From positions 901,793 through 965,792 of the forward strand of contig NZ_JAODIW010000008.1 in the NCBI RefSeq assembly GCF_026586625.1: a DNA stretch of 64,000 nucleotides, given 5' to 3'. Positions 8,439 to 16,775 of the stretch are shown here, one piece after another (the stretch's first letter is position 1; every line of letters starts with the position of its first letter). Source of the stretch: Halobium salinum. GTDB lineage: Archaea; Halobacteriota; Halobacteria; Halobacteriales; Haloferacaceae. Position numbers and translations under genes: made by a program. A model generated the notes under the pieces. The model searched no databases. It saw only the letters and a program-made list of their open reading frames with translations, and was not told the DNA's origin.

Positions 8439-9233
8439 ATGACGTTCAGCATCTGCGTCCGCGAGGAGTACGAGGTCGAGGGGGACGGCGCCGACGAGGC
8501 CGCGGAGAACGGGGACGCCCCGGACGGCGAACCGACCACCCACACCCGGTTCGGCGTCGCGGTCACCACCCGCCTGCCGGGTGTCGGGGCGCTCTGCCCC
8601 CACGCGAACGAGTTCGGCGCCGTCTCCACGCAGAGCCTGACGAACGTCGAACTCGGCCGGAAGGGCGTCGAGTACCTCGAGGACGGCCTGGCCGTCGATG
8701 ACGCCCTACAGGCCCTCCTCAACGCCGACGACGGGCGCGAGAACCGCCAGCTCCACGGCGTCGGCCGCGAGGGGACGTTCGCCTTCTCCGGCGAGGACTG
8801 CAACGGCTGGTACGGCCACGTCGAGGGCGGCAACTACACGGTTGCGGGCAACCTTCTCGCCGGCGAGTCCGTGGTCGACGCCGTCGCCGAGACCTACGAG
8901 TCGGCGTGGGCCGCCGAGCCGTCGAACCCCGAGAGCGACGCCGCCGCCGAGGAGGGGCCGCGCGAACCGCTCGCGAAGCGCCTCGTCGACGCGCTCGCGG
9001 CCGGTTACGCCGAGGGCGGCGACAAGCGCGAGGACCTCGACGTCCAGAGCGCGGCGCTGAAGGTGACGACCACCGAGGACCGCGCCGCAGACCCCTACTA
9101 CGACGACCTGCGCGTCGACGCCACCGAACAGCCCATCCGCGACCTCCGCGAGACTTACAGCGAGGCCAAGCGCGGCTTCGAGATGGCGATGGAGAAGTAC
9201 GCGGAGGCGTACGAGGAGGACGAGGCGTCGTAG
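8439..9233 (+). CDS. DUF1028 family protein (Ntn-hydrolase-like fold)
   Basis: 264 residues. The start MTFSICVRE, the segment FGVAVTTRLPGVGALCPHA and the later GEDCNGWYGHVEGGNYTVAGNLL are diagnostic of the DUF1028 family. These proteins resemble N-terminal-nucleophile hydrolases and occur near peptide or amino-acid degradation genes in other organisms. Their activity has not, to my knowledge, been settled. An acidic insertion after residue 14 (about 18 residues) looks like a haloarchaeal addition. The C-terminal 40 residues (LRETYSEAKRGFEMAMEKYAE) are predicted helical. It is cytoplasmic and appears to stand alone. Confidence 0.85.
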   Translation: MTFSICVREEYEVEGDGADEAAENGDAPDGEPTTHTRFGVAVTTRLPGVGALCPHANEFGAVSTQSLTNVELGRKGVEYLEDGLAVDDALQALLNADDGRENRQLHGVGREGTFAFSGEDCNGWYGHVEGGNYTVAGNLLAGESVVDAVAETYESAWAAEPSNPESDAAAEEGPREPLAKRLVDALAAGYAEGGDKREDLDVQSAALKVTTTEDRAADPYYDDLRVDATEQPIRDLRETYSEAKRGFEMAMEKYAEAYEEDEAS

Positions 9234-9376
9234 ACGCCTCGAAAACGCGAGCGGGCGTCGCCCGCGAGCAGGACGATATGAGCGCCGCCGACGAGTAGAT
9301 AGGGAAGAAGCGGCGGCGAAGGCCAACCAGCCGCCGGCGACGACACCTGACTATCCGGCGCCCGACATTCGCCTGG

Positions 9377-9510
9377 CAGCCACCGTCGGGTGGGGCTCCG
9401 GAAGGGGCCGGGTGCTCGACGACTCCGACGACGCAAGGACCGCAGGAGCGACCGCAGCGAGCGACGAGGACCGCAGCGAGTCGGAGGAGTCGAGCGCCCG
9501 GGGGCTTCCG
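9377..9510. repeat. Structured intergenic repeat, family 1 long copy
   Basis: A 35-base word beginning CAGCCACCG and ending GGAAGGGGCCGGG is shared with 45067-45109. It leads into a hairpin of about 112 bases. The outer stem is CGGAAG (9399-9404) with CTTCCG (9505-9510), and GGG (9405-9407) faces GGG (9502-9504). The stem resumes as CCGGG/CCCGG and then as a 16-pair arm (9414-9429 with 9480-9495) interrupted by one tandem 5'-GA/5'-GA mismatch. The apical part holds ACGCAAGGACCGCAG. It lies in the 397-base gap 9234-9630. The first 140 bases of that gap show nothing else, and the last 120 hold the promoter of the next small gene. Confidence 0.7.
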
Positions 9511-9599
9511 AGAGTCACGAAACCGATTCCGTCACTACCGACTCCAGCAGGCGCGAACACGCTACCCACCACGGACGAGAACACCGCCGCAATCAGCGT

Positions 9600-9607
9600 C
9601 TATTTGG
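9600..9607 (+). promoter_or_regulatory. TATA box of the 49-residue membrane protein gene
   Basis: CTATTTGG is centred about 28 bases before the ATG at 9631. It supports this short gene as real and excludes longer upstream starts. Confidence 0.5.
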
Positions 9608-9630
9608 CCCCACCGGACCACGGCAGAACC

Positions 9631-9780
9631 ATGGTTTCGAAGAAGACCCTCGCGTTCACGCTGGTCGGCCTGTTCGTCGCCGCGTCGCTCGTCCACTACG
9701 CGCTGTTCGGTTCGTTCCCGTTCGGGAAGCCCCAGCTCCTCGACGAGGAGGAGACCGAGGCGGACGAGGCGGCGGCGTAA
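9631..9780 (+). CDS. Small single-span membrane protein
   Basis: 49 residues: MVSKK, a hydrophobic helix (about residues 6-26), then a short polar part and an acidic tail rich in Glu and Asp. It would be a one-pass membrane microprotein with its acidic end in the cytoplasm or outside. No function can be named. The start is chosen by the TATA element 28 bases upstream. The open frame extends further upstream, but that part reads like intergenic repeat sequence (family 1 long copy). Confidence 0.6.
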   Translation: MVSKKTLAFTLVGLFVAASLVHYALFGSFPFGKPQLLDEEETEADEAAA

Positions 9781-9897
9781 CCCCCGACTCCGGCCTCGAA
9801 TCACGCACAGATTGGCGTACGCCCGGTGCGAATCCGGATTCCCGTCGGCCCCACACGACCGCGTCGCCGTGATGTGTCGCTCGTCCTAACCGCGCGT

Positions 9898-11520
9898 ATG
9901 TTCCCTCGTTCTCCCCGTCGAGCGCGCCGAGCGGCAACCGTACTCTTCGCGTTCGCCGCCGGCTTCGCCGGCGTCCTCGGGAGCTATCTCGCCGTCGGCC
10001 TCCGGCCCACCTTCGTCGCGTCGCCAGTGTCGTCGGCGCTGGTCCGCGTCATGCCCGACGCCGTCGTTCGGTTCGCCATCGTCACGCTCACCGACTTCGG
10101 CCGGTCGCTGGGCATCGACCACCTCGGTGCGACGGCCAACCTCCTCCTGGCGGTGCTGCTCGCCGCGGCCGCGCTGGGCGGCCTCGGGGTGGCCGGACTC
10201 CTCCTCGGTGGACGGCGGAGCCGGCCGCTCGCCGGTGTCGTCGTCGGGAGCCTCCTCGTCGCGGTGTCCGCGCTCCTCGTGACCGGGTCGGCGGCGTCGG
10301 CCGTCGGCGCGGGTGCCGCCGCGGGCGCGCTTCTCGTCACCGGTGTGGCGCTCCTCGGGTCGACCGCCGAGGGAGGGACGCCCGCCGCGTCGGCGACCGG
10401 CGTCTCCGACGGCCGCCGACGGACCCTCGGCGCGCTCGCGACGGCGTTCGTCGGAACGGTCGCGGGCGTGTCGCTCTTCGGCCGCGGCGACGGCGCCGGT
10501 GCCGGTGCCGCGGCGGGCGGCAGTGAGTCGGGCGACGGGAACGACGCCCTCCCCATCGACACCGGGACCACGAGCCGACTCCTCGACGAGGCCGAGTCCC
10601 GAGCGTTCGACGTCGGGGGGCTGGAGGGACTGGTCAGCGGCGACGACTTCTACACCGTCGACATCAACAACGCCGACCCCGACGTGGCCGCCGCGGACTG
10701 GTCGCTGTCGGTGACCGGTGCCGTCGCCAACGCCTACGAACTGAGCTACGATGACCTGCTCGACCGCGAGACGGTCCACGAGTTCGTCACCCTTCGATGC
10801 GTGAGCGACCGACTCAACGGGCGGAAGATGGACACCGACCTCTGGTCGGGCGTCTCCGCCGAGGCGCTCCTCGACGAGGCCGACCCCCAGGGGGAGTACG
10901 TCGTCCTGCGCGCCGCCGACGGCTACTACGAGGAGTTCCCGCTGTCGGCGTTCGAGGGCGGCCTGCTCGCGTTCGCGAAGGGGGGCGAGACCCTCCCGCG
11001 GAAACACGGCTACCCGCTCCGGGCGCTCGTGCTCGGTCACTGGGGGGAGGTGAACGTCAAGTGGCTCACCGAAATCGAGATTCACGAGGAGCCGGTCACC
11101 GGGTTCTGGGAGAAGAAGGGGTGGCACGGCACCGGCCCGGTCGAGACGGTCGCGAAGCTCCACGGGGTCGAGCGCGGCGAGGGGACGATGACCGTCGCCG
11201 GCCACGCCTACGCCGGGACGCGCGGCATCGAGCGCGTCGAGGTGTCGACCGACGGCGGCGACTCGTGGTCGGAGGCGACCCTCTCCGAGCGCCTCCCGGC
11301 CGGCACCGGTCGGTCGCCCGAGGCCAAGCACGCGGCCGACGCGTGGCGCCAGTGGCGCTACGAGTACGAGAAGCCGGACGACACACACGAGGTCGTCGTC
11401 CGCGCGGTCGACGGCGAGGGCGACCGCCAGCCGAAGGGGGACGGCGAGGCCCCGGACGGCGACCGAAAGCCGTTCCCGAGCGGGGCGACGGGGTGGGTGT
11501 CGAAGACGCTGGAGCCGTGA
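9898..11520 (+). CDS. Membrane-anchored sulfite-oxidase-type molybdopterin oxidoreductase
   Basis: 540 residues. Residues 1-200 hold about five hydrophobic helices. From about 245 a sulfite oxidase/nitrate reductase molybdopterin domain follows (FYTVDIN, then TLRCVSDRLNG with the molybdenum-ligand Cys at 301, and RKHGYPLRALV, GFWEKKGWHG). A C-terminal dimerisation-type beta-sandwich (about 410-540) completes it. It should oxidise or reduce a small oxyanion or sulfur compound at the membrane; the substrate is unknown. The fusion of a membrane part ahead of the catalytic domain is common in haloarchaea and actinobacteria. Molybdate transporters lie at the far right of the window. Start ATG 9898 is preferred over 24 Arg-rich upstream codons. 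Confidence 0.9.
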   Translation: MFPRSPRRARRAATVLFAFAAGFAGVLGSYLAVGLRPTFVASPVSSALVRVMPDAVVRFAIVTLTDFGRSLGIDHLGATANLLLAVLLAAAALGGLGVAGLLLGGRRSRPLAGVVVGSLLVAVSALLVTGSAASAVGAGAAAGALLVTGVALLGSTAEGGTPAASATGVSDGRRRTLGALATAFVGTVAGVSLFGRGDGAGAGAAAGGSESGDGNDALPIDTGTTSRLLDEAESRAFDVGGLEGLVSGDDFYTVDINNADPDVAAADWSLSVTGAVANAYELSYDDLLDRETVHEFVTLRCVSDRLNGRKMDTDLWSGVSAEALLDEADPQGEYVVLRAADGYYEEFPLSAFEGGLLAFAKGGETLPRKHGYPLRALVLGHWGEVNVKWLTEIEIHEEPVTGFWEKKGWHGTGPVETVAKLHGVERGEGTMTVAGHAYAGTRGIERVEVSTDGGDSWSEATLSERLPAGTGRSPEAKHAADAWRQWRYEYEKPDDTHEVVVRAVDGEGDRQPKGDGEAPDGDRKPFPSGATGWVSKTLEP

Positions 11521-11545
11521 CGCCGAGCGGGGTCCGGTCGCGCGT

Positions 11546-12025
11546 TCAGACCGAGAACTCGAACAGTTCGTCGCCGACGTGGTGGACCGACTCGACGACC
11601 TTCCCCGAGTCGCCGACGAGGTCGCTCCCCGGCTCCAGCGCGCGCCCGACCGCGAGCGCCTTCCCGTGGGTCTCCTCGACGATTACGACGAGGTCGCCCG
11701 CCGCGATGCTCTCGTCGGCCTCGGTGATGCCGGGACGCATGATGTCCGCGCCGTCGCTGACGAAGGAGATGGCGCCGGCGTCGACGGTGACGACGCCCTT
11801 CGACGGCGGGTGTTCGTTGGCGCCCCGGACGGTGAGAAACGGCTCCTCGTCGACGTAGAACACGAGCGGGTCGCCGTCGACGAGCACGAGTTCGACGTCG
11901 CTGTCGGTGAACTCGACGAGTTCGTAGCTGTCGCCGTCGAGGTCGACCCCCAGCGCGTCGGCGAGGGTCGTCTCGATCTCTTTCACCTCGTCGCTGCGGA
12001 GGTGGTGGCGGGACTTGACCTGCAT
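11546..12025 (-). CDS. PUA-domain RNA-binding protein (Tma20/MCT-1-like)
   Basis: 159 residues. The N-terminal 80 residues form a pre-PUA domain (KSRHHLRSDEVKEIETTLA at the start). The C-terminal half is a PUA domain (VTVDAGAISFVSDGADIMRPGI, GDLVVIVEETHGKALAVGRAL). The archaeal members are relatives of eukaryotic MCT-1/Tma20, which act at the ribosome in translation initiation or recycling. Binding to structured RNA is expected. It is cytoplasmic. It is convergent with the oxidoreductase gene, 25 bases apart. Confidence 0.85.
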   Translation of the reverse strand: MQVKSRHHLRSDEVKEIETTLADALGVDLDGDSYELVEFTDSDVELVLVDGDPLVFYVDEEPFLTVRGANEHPPSKGVVTVDAGAISFVSDGADIMRPGITEADESIAAGDLVVIVEETHGKALAVGRALEPGSDLVGDSGKVVESVHHVGDELFEFSV

Positions 12026-12228
12026 GCCCGAGGCGTGGGTCGCTCGGGGGTTAAATCGTCCGTTGTCTCGCGTCGCCGCGCGTCGTCTCGCCCCGCTTCG
12101 CGTCGGCTGGCGGTGTCTGCCCTCCGGGCGGCGCGGTCGCTGTCGGGACGGAGTCTCGAAAATCGGGAGTGGGACAGCGGGTCGCGGCGCGGCGCGACGC
12201 GTTCGGCGCGCTCGTCGGAATCGTCGTC

Positions 12229-12256
12229 GTTCGCGGAGCGTTCTCGCGCTCCGTGG
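12229..12256. terminator. Hairpin downstream of the DUF5611 gene
   Basis: CGGAGCG (12234-12240) pairs perfectly with CGCTCCG (12247-12253) around a six-base loop, about 40 bases past the stop of the minus-strand DUF5611 gene. There is no T-run, so a role in termination or 3'-end protection is only a guess. Confidence 0.35.
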
Positions 12257-12291
12257 GGCGACGACGCTACGTGCGACGACGCCGGTTCCGG

Positions 12292-12675
12292 TCAGTAGTC
12301 CGGCGCTTCGTCCTCGACGGCGCGCTTCAGGGAGTCGCGACGGGCCTTCGCGTCGCGGCCCGTCGCCTCCAGCAGGAACTCGTTCTTCGCGTTGACGGCG
12401 TCCTGGGCGGCGTCGGCGTTCCCCTCCGCGATGACGTCGGCGGCGTCGCGCTCCTCGAAGTGGACTGCGAGAGTGTCTTTCTTCCCGCTGTACTTCACCG
12501 CGCCGACGACGACCTTCTCGAACACCGGGTTCTTCGGGTCGCCGACGACGTGGAGGTCGCTCCCGTTGTACTCCTCGGTGCCCGTGATGGGGCCGAAGTA
12601 GTCCTCGACGGTCGCTTCCATGTCCGGGATGTTCTCCTCCAGCGTCTCGCCGCGGCGCATCTTGTACTCCTTCAT
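12292..12675 (-). CDS. DUF5611 family haloarchaeal protein
   Basis: 127 residues, beginning MKEYKMRRGETLEENIPDM. This N-terminus, with the central VVGAVKYSGKKDTLAVHFEE, matches from memory the archaeal family DUF5611, whose role is unknown. It is a compact alpha/beta protein without membrane segments or metal motifs; the C-terminus is helical and charged. A TAAAACC element about 20 bases before the start fits a short-leader transcript. It stands alone between the PUA gene and the zinc-ribbon gene, all on the same strand. Confidence 0.75.
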   Translation of the reverse strand: MKEYKMRRGETLEENIPDMEATVEDYFGPITGTEEYNGSDLHVVGDPKNPVFEKVVVGAVKYSGKKDTLAVHFEERDAADVIAEGNADAAQDAVNAKNEFLLEATGRDAKARRDSLKRAVEDEAPDY

Positions 12676-12804
12676 GGCCCGCCGTTCGGTAGGGTAGGTT
12701 TTACCTGTTTCGTCGTCGCCTCGCGGGGTTTAAGACGGCAGCGGCGCTGTCGGCGGGGGGAACGCGGTAGTCGGGTGGTCGGGGACGGCGACCGTCGTGA
12801 CCGG

Positions 12805-13821
12805 TTACTGTTCGCGCTCGGTGACGTAGCCGGTCTTGCACTCCGGGCAGATGTCGCCGGCGCGCATCGACGAGCCGTCGGCGCCGCGCGTCATCTCACA
12901 GGAGGGGCAGTAGTACTCGGTGGGGACCCCCGAGGAGTCGCCGCCGACCTCCGCGTCGTCGGCGCGGACGAATCCGTCGCCGACGGACTCGGCCCCGGAG
13001 TCCGGACTCTCGATGAACTCGGCGTCGTACCCCTCCTCGACCTCGGTCCCGGCTCCGTCGGCCCCCTCGACGTCCGCGAGCTCCGACTCGGCCATCTCCA
13101 TCTGCGGGGTGAGCCCGCCGCCGAACTCCACGTCCGTCGCCTCGCCGTCGGGCGACTGCGCGTCGTACCCTTCGTCTTCGCCCTGCTGGTCTGGCCAGGG
13201 GTTGGCCGCCTCGCTCTCGTCGTAGCCGACGTCGTCGGAGTCCGGCCACTCGCCGTGGCCGCGGCCGGCCTCCATCTCTTCACCGTCGTCGTCGAGAATG
13301 ACGCCGTCGTCCTCTTCGGCGCTCTCCGGTGGTTCGAACTCGTCGTCGTTGAACCCGTCGGCGTCGTCCGCGTCGGTGGGGTCGTCGGCCCTGTGGCCGG
13401 CGTCGGCGGCGGCGAACTCGCCGTCGCCCTCGGCGGTCGCGTCGTTCGCGCCGACTGCGCTCCCGTCGACACCGCGGGCGCCGACAGTCGCTTCGGGCTG
13501 ACCGTCGTCCTCGGCGTCGATGAACGTCGCGTCGTCCCCTTCGTCCGCGTCGAAGGCGCCGCCGTCTCCACCCGCGGCGTGCCCCTCGGCGTCGGCCGCC
13601 GTCGCGTCCCCGCTGCCCGCGAGCACCGTCTCGGCGGTCGCCTCCGCCGGCGGGCGGATCGAGGTGACCTCCTTGTTCTCGCTGACGACCTGCTGGTGGC
13701 CACAGCGGACGCAGGTCTTGACCTCGCGGACGGTCACGACCATCTCTTCCCCCTCCTCCTCACGCTCGCGCTCGACCTCGACGTCGTCGAAGTCGTGCCC
13801 GAGTAGACACCGCAGTCCCAT
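12805..13821 (-). CDS. Haloarchaeal acidic protein with two zinc ribbons (DUF7093-type)
   Basis: 338 residues. The start MGLRCLLGHDFDD and a CVRCGH pair (about residue 37) form an N-terminal zinc ribbon, and a second ribbon ends the protein (CPSC then CPEC). Between them lie about 230 residues almost wholly of Asp, Glu, Ala and Gly, presumably disordered. The N-terminus matches, from memory, the haloarchaeal family DUF7093. Zinc ribbons at both ends suggest nucleic-acid or protein binding, with the acidic middle as a spacer. No enzyme motif is visible. The gene is divergent from the DUF6432 gene. Confidence 0.75.
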   Translation of the reverse strand: MGLRCLLGHDFDDVEVEREREEEGEEMVVTVREVKTCVRCGHQQVVSENKEVTSIRPPAEATAETVLAGSGDATAADAEGHAAGGDGGAFDADEGDDATFIDAEDDGQPEATVGARGVDGSAVGANDATAEGDGEFAAADAGHRADDPTDADDADGFNDDEFEPPESAEEDDGVILDDDGEEMEAGRGHGEWPDSDDVGYDESEAANPWPDQQGEDEGYDAQSPDGEATDVEFGGGLTPQMEMAESELADVEGADGAGTEVEEGYDAEFIESPDSGAESVGDGFVRADDAEVGGDSSGVPTEYYCPSCEMTRGADGSSMRAGDICPECKTGYVTEREQ

Positions 13822-13844
13822 TGGCCGTTCTTCCTGACTGCGGC

Positions 13845-13853
13845 GTAAAAATC
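13845..13853 (-). promoter_or_regulatory. TATA box of the double zinc-ribbon gene
   Basis: On the minus strand this reads GATTTTTAC, centred 28 bases before the ATG at 13821. It is one of a divergent pair with the element at 13928. Confidence 0.55.
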
Positions 13854-13927
13854 TACCTCCTGTTCGTCAGACGAACGTCGCACGCCCCGTCTGGCCGGAC
13901 GCGTCGGGAGTCCGAACGGCAGACAAC

Positions 13928-13935
13928 TGTAAAAC
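13928..13935 (+). promoter_or_regulatory. TATA box of the DUF6432 gene
   Basis: TGTAAAAC is centred 27 bases before the ATG at 13959. The GGGGAGGT directly before the ATG is too close to act as a Shine-Dalgarno site, so a leaderless start is likelier. Confidence 0.5.
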
Positions 13936-13958
13936 GGTGGGGAGCCGAGTGGGGAGGT

Positions 13959-14258
13959 ATGAGAGCGAAGCGGGAGTACCGCGACCGTGCCGAGGAGCAG
14001 GTGGCGGTGCTCGACGCGCTCGTCGACCGCGCCGAGGGAGGGATGACCGTGTTCGAACTCCGTGCGGCGGTCGACGCCGACATCGACCGACTGGAGGAGG
14101 CACTGGCGGACCTGAAGGGGGACGGCCTCATCTCCGTCGAGGAGGAGGGCGGACGGACGGTGATCATGCCCGACGAGCGGGTCGTCCCCGACCCCGGCGA
14201 GGCACCCGAGGAGGAGGAGAGTCTCATCGACAGCATCCGCGAGAGGTTCGGGCTCTGA
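13959..14258 (+). CDS. Small winged-helix-like protein (DUF6432-type)
   Basis: 99 residues. After MRAKREYRDRAEEQVAVLDAL comes a helix-turn-helix-like stretch (GMTVFELRAAVDADIDRLEEALADLKGDG in pieces) and a beta-wing (LISVEEEGG). This is the layout of a one-domain winged helix; the start matches, from memory, the haloarchaeal family DUF6432. It could bind DNA or serve as a protein-protein module. The C-terminal tail is acidic. No DNA target is evident, although it is divergent from the zinc-ribbon gene with a shared 137-base control region. Confidence 0.7.
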   Translation: MRAKREYRDRAEEQVAVLDALVDRAEGGMTVFELRAAVDADIDRLEEALADLKGDGLISVEEEGGRTVIMPDERVVPDPGEAPEEEESLIDSIRERFGL

Positions 14259-14337
14259 GCGGCGTCCACGCCCCGGCCGCCGACCGTCCGACGGCGACTC
14301 CCCGCAGGTTTTACGCCCGGCCCGCCTATCGCGCCCC

Positions 14338-15441
14338 ATGACCGTCATCGCCGACGAGCACGAGGCCCACGGCGCCACCTTCGAGGAGCGCGGCGGGCGT
14401 CGGGTCGTCACGGACTACGGCCGTCCCGAGCGCACGCACCGTGCGGTACGAAACGGCGCCGGCGTGGTCGAGATGGGGTACGGCGTCGTCCTCGTCGAGG
14501 GCGACGACCGCCACGAGTTCGTCGACAACGCCGTCACCAACCACGTGCCGACCGAGGAGGGCGAGGGGAGCTACGCGCTCCTGCTCGACCCCCAGGGCCG
14601 CGTCGAGACGGACATGTACCTCTACGAGGCCGGCGAGCGCCTCCTCCTGTTCACCCCGCCGGACCGCGCCGAACCGCTGGTCGAGGACTGGTCGGAGAAG
14701 ACGTTCATCCAGGACGTGGAACTCACGGACGCCTCCAGTGACTTCGGCGTCTTCGGCGTCCACGGCCCGAAGTCGACCGAGAAGGTCGCCTCCGTCCTCC
14801 ACAACGCCTCGGTGCCCGAGGAGCCACTGTCGTTCGTCAGGGGCGCCACCGCCGACGTGGGAATCACCGTGATGGCCACCGACGCACCCACGGGCGAGGA
14901 GGGGTACGAGGTCGTCTGCGCCGCCGAGGACGCCGCCGCCGTCTTCGACTCGCTCATTGCCCGCGGGCTGAACGCGCCGCCCTTTGGCTACCGGACGTGG
15001 GAGACGCTCACCCTCGAAGCGGGCACGCCGCTGTTCGACTCGGAACTGGCGGGCCGCCTCCCGAACGTCGTCGGCCTCCGCAACGCCCTCGACTTCGACA
15101 AGGGCTGTTACGTCGGTCAGGAGGTCGTCTCGAAGGTCGAGAACCAGGGGCGGCCGAGCAGACGCCTCGTCGGCCTGCGTCCCGAGTCGGTGCCGGAGCC
15201 GAACGCGCCCGTGCTGGACGCCGACGGCGACGCGGTCGGTACGGTGACCCGCGCCGCCGACTGCCCGAGCCTCGAGGGGCCGGCGGCGCTCGCGCTCGTG
15301 GACTTCGACGCCGCCGAGGGCCACGCGTTCACCGTCGGCGCCGGGGTCGGCGCCGAAGTCGACGCCGAGCGTGCGGACCTGCCGTTCTACGAGGGGTCGA
15401 TGCGGTCGGCGCGGCTCCCGAGCTACGTCGTCGTGGACTGA
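14338..15441 (+). CDS. YgfZ/GcvT-like folate-binding protein
   Basis: 367 residues with the aminomethyltransferase (GcvT) fold. The diagnostic KGCYVGQE motif (around residue 258) is that of the YgfZ/IBA57 branch, which uses tetrahydrofolate in iron-sulfur cluster maintenance rather than in glycine cleavage. The N-terminal domain (GVVEMGYGVVLVEGDD, VTNHVPTEEGEGSYALLLDPQGR) and a C-terminal barrel agree. The conserved Cys of the motif is present. It is cytoplasmic. The glycine cleavage partners (GcvH, GcvP) are not nearby, which fits the YgfZ reading. A small NifU scaffold gene lies 9 kb upstream but is not linked. Confidence 0.87.
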   Translation: MTVIADEHEAHGATFEERGGRRVVTDYGRPERTHRAVRNGAGVVEMGYGVVLVEGDDRHEFVDNAVTNHVPTEEGEGSYALLLDPQGRVETDMYLYEAGERLLLFTPPDRAEPLVEDWSEKTFIQDVELTDASSDFGVFGVHGPKSTEKVASVLHNASVPEEPLSFVRGATADVGITVMATDAPTGEEGYEVVCAAEDAAAVFDSLIARGLNAPPFGYRTWETLTLEAGTPLFDSELAGRLPNVVGLRNALDFDKGCYVGQEVVSKVENQGRPSRRLVGLRPESVPEPNAPVLDADGDAVGTVTRAADCPSLEGPAALALVDFDAAEGHAFTVGAGVGAEVDAERADLPFYEGSMRSARLPSYVVVD

Positions 15442-15465
15442 GTCGGGGCGTCGACGACGGTCGGC

Positions 15466-15777
15466 TCAGCTCCGGTCGTCGTCGGCCTCCCCTCGGACGG
15501 GCGCGTGGTCGTCCGTCGCCGGCGGCGAGCGCTCGTCGACCGGGTCGGCGTCGTCACGGCCTTCGCCTTCGTGCCCGACGGGTTCGACGTCGACGACGGT
15601 CGGGTCCGTGTCCGCGTCGCCTCCCGCGTCGCCCGCCGACCCGTCACCCTCCCCGTGGACGGTACGAGCGGCGTCGCGGAGCACGTCGGCGACCGAGCAG
15701 TCTCGCTCCGCGGCGATCCGTTCGAGCCGGTCGTACAGCGCCTCGTCGCCGCCGAAGTCGACCGTCGTCTCTGGCAT
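15466..15777 (-). CDS. Ribbon-helix-helix domain protein with acidic tail
   Basis: 103 residues. The first 45 (MPETTVDFGG, YDRLERIAAERDCSVADVLRDAA) form a CopG/Arc-like ribbon-helix-helix: one strand then two helices. This is a dimeric DNA-binding fold found in small regulators and antitoxins. The remaining 55 residues are a disordered acidic tail. No toxin-like gene is next to it; the neighbour upstream is a metallophosphatase. The start ATG at 15777 is fixed by the domain, as upstream codons are Arg-rich noise. Target and function are unknown. Confidence 0.7.
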   Translation of the reverse strand: MPETTVDFGGDEALYDRLERIAAERDCSVADVLRDAARTVHGEGDGSAGDAGGDADTDPTVVDVEPVGHEGEGRDDADPVDERSPPATDDHAPVRGEADDDRS

Positions 15778-15824
15778 GCGTGACCGTTCGGCCCACCGGC
15801 TAGAGAGCGTTGTGGCGGACGCCG

Positions 15825-16769
15825 TCACCGGTCGAGTGCGACCTTCCGGACGCCCCCGTCGCCCGTCCGCACCAGCGCACGCACGGAGTCGGGTGTCTCG
15901 ACCACGACACACTCCCCGCCGGGCGACCCGACGTTCTCGCGTATCGTGTCCTGGTGAATCACGTCACCCCGGCGGGTCGGCCGCTCGTGGGGGGAGTGGC
16001 CGACGACCTGCCGGGGGGCCGACTCGGGGAGGTGCTCCGCCCAGCGCCAGACGACGCCGGTCACGTCCGGGTGGGCGTCGAACGGCGCCGGGAGACCCGT
16101 CCGCGTCGGCGAGAAGAGACGCGGGTGAGCGACGAACGTCTCCCGCTGGGCGTCGGCCGCGCGGTCGGTGCCGTGGGCGGCGGCGAGGCGCTCGACTGCG
16201 TGGGAGAAGGCGTCGTTCAGCGCCGCGGGGTCGATCGCCTCGGCGGAGCCTGCGTGGACGTAGTCGAACCGGTGGCCCGCGTAGGCGACCGCGAGGTGGC
16301 CGGCGAGCGCCTCCTCGTGGAACCGGGAGAGTTCGACGGGTGACGCGCGGTCGGACCAGTACGGGTCGGTCCCCTCGTCGGGGGCGACGTCGCGAAAGAG
16401 TAGGAGACACTCGTGGTTCCCGAGGTGGTAGCGGACGCGCCGCGGCGGTGCCGCCTCGCGCAGTCGGCGGAGCAGACCGAGGGTCCCGTCCGAGTCGGGG
16501 CCGTGGTTCACCAGGTCGCCGTTGCAGACGAGGACGTAGTCGTTACCCGCCCAGCGGAGGTCGCCGTCGGCGTCGCGGTCGACCAGCGACTCGTGGTCGG
16601 GATGGTCGGCGAGCGTCAGGAGCGCGCTCTCGAAGCGGTCGCGGCGGCCGTGCACGTCGCTGACGCTCACGACGGTCGGCTCGCCGTCGAGGGCGGCGAC
16701 GGAGTCCCGCGGCCGCGGCGCCGGCCCGCTCGGCCCGGTCGACCGCGTCGGGTCCGTCGGCTCCGACAT
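15825..16769 (-). CDS. Calcineurin-like metallophosphoesterase (PPP type)
   Basis: 314 residues. The four PPP-type phosphatase motifs are intact: DVHG (Asp38, His40), GDLVNHGPDS (Asp85), GNHE (117-120) and a late VGHSPHERP. This order is that of serine/threonine protein phosphatases and ApaH-like enzymes that use two divalent metals. It should be a cytoplasmic phosphatase of proteins or dinucleotides. The first 28 residues are Pro-rich and probably disordered. It starts six bases after the stop of the geranylgeranyl reductase gene, so the two are probably one transcript. Confidence 0.85.
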   Translation of the reverse strand: MSEPTDPTRSTGPSGPAPRPRDSVAALDGEPTVVSVSDVHGRRDRFESALLTLADHPDHESLVDRDADGDLRWAGNDYVLVCNGDLVNHGPDSDGTLGLLRRLREAAPPRRVRYHLGNHECLLLFRDVAPDEGTDPYWSDRASPVELSRFHEEALAGHLAVAYAGHRFDYVHAGSAEAIDPAALNDAFSHAVERLAAAHGTDRAADAQRETFVAHPRLFSPTRTGLPAPFDAHPDVTGVVWRWAEHLPESAPRQVVGHSPHERPTRRGDVIHQDTIRENVGSPGGECVVVETPDSVRALVRTGDGGVRKVALDR

Positions 16770-16775
16770 CCCGAG

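Noticed and set aside
14338-15441. Glycine-cleavage T protein
   Set aside because: The KGCYVGQE motif is specific to YgfZ/IBA57, and no other glycine-cleavage gene is near.
15466-15777. Antitoxin of a toxin-antitoxin pair
   Set aside because: It has the ribbon-helix-helix fold, but no small toxin-like gene is adjacent; the neighbour is a large phosphatase.
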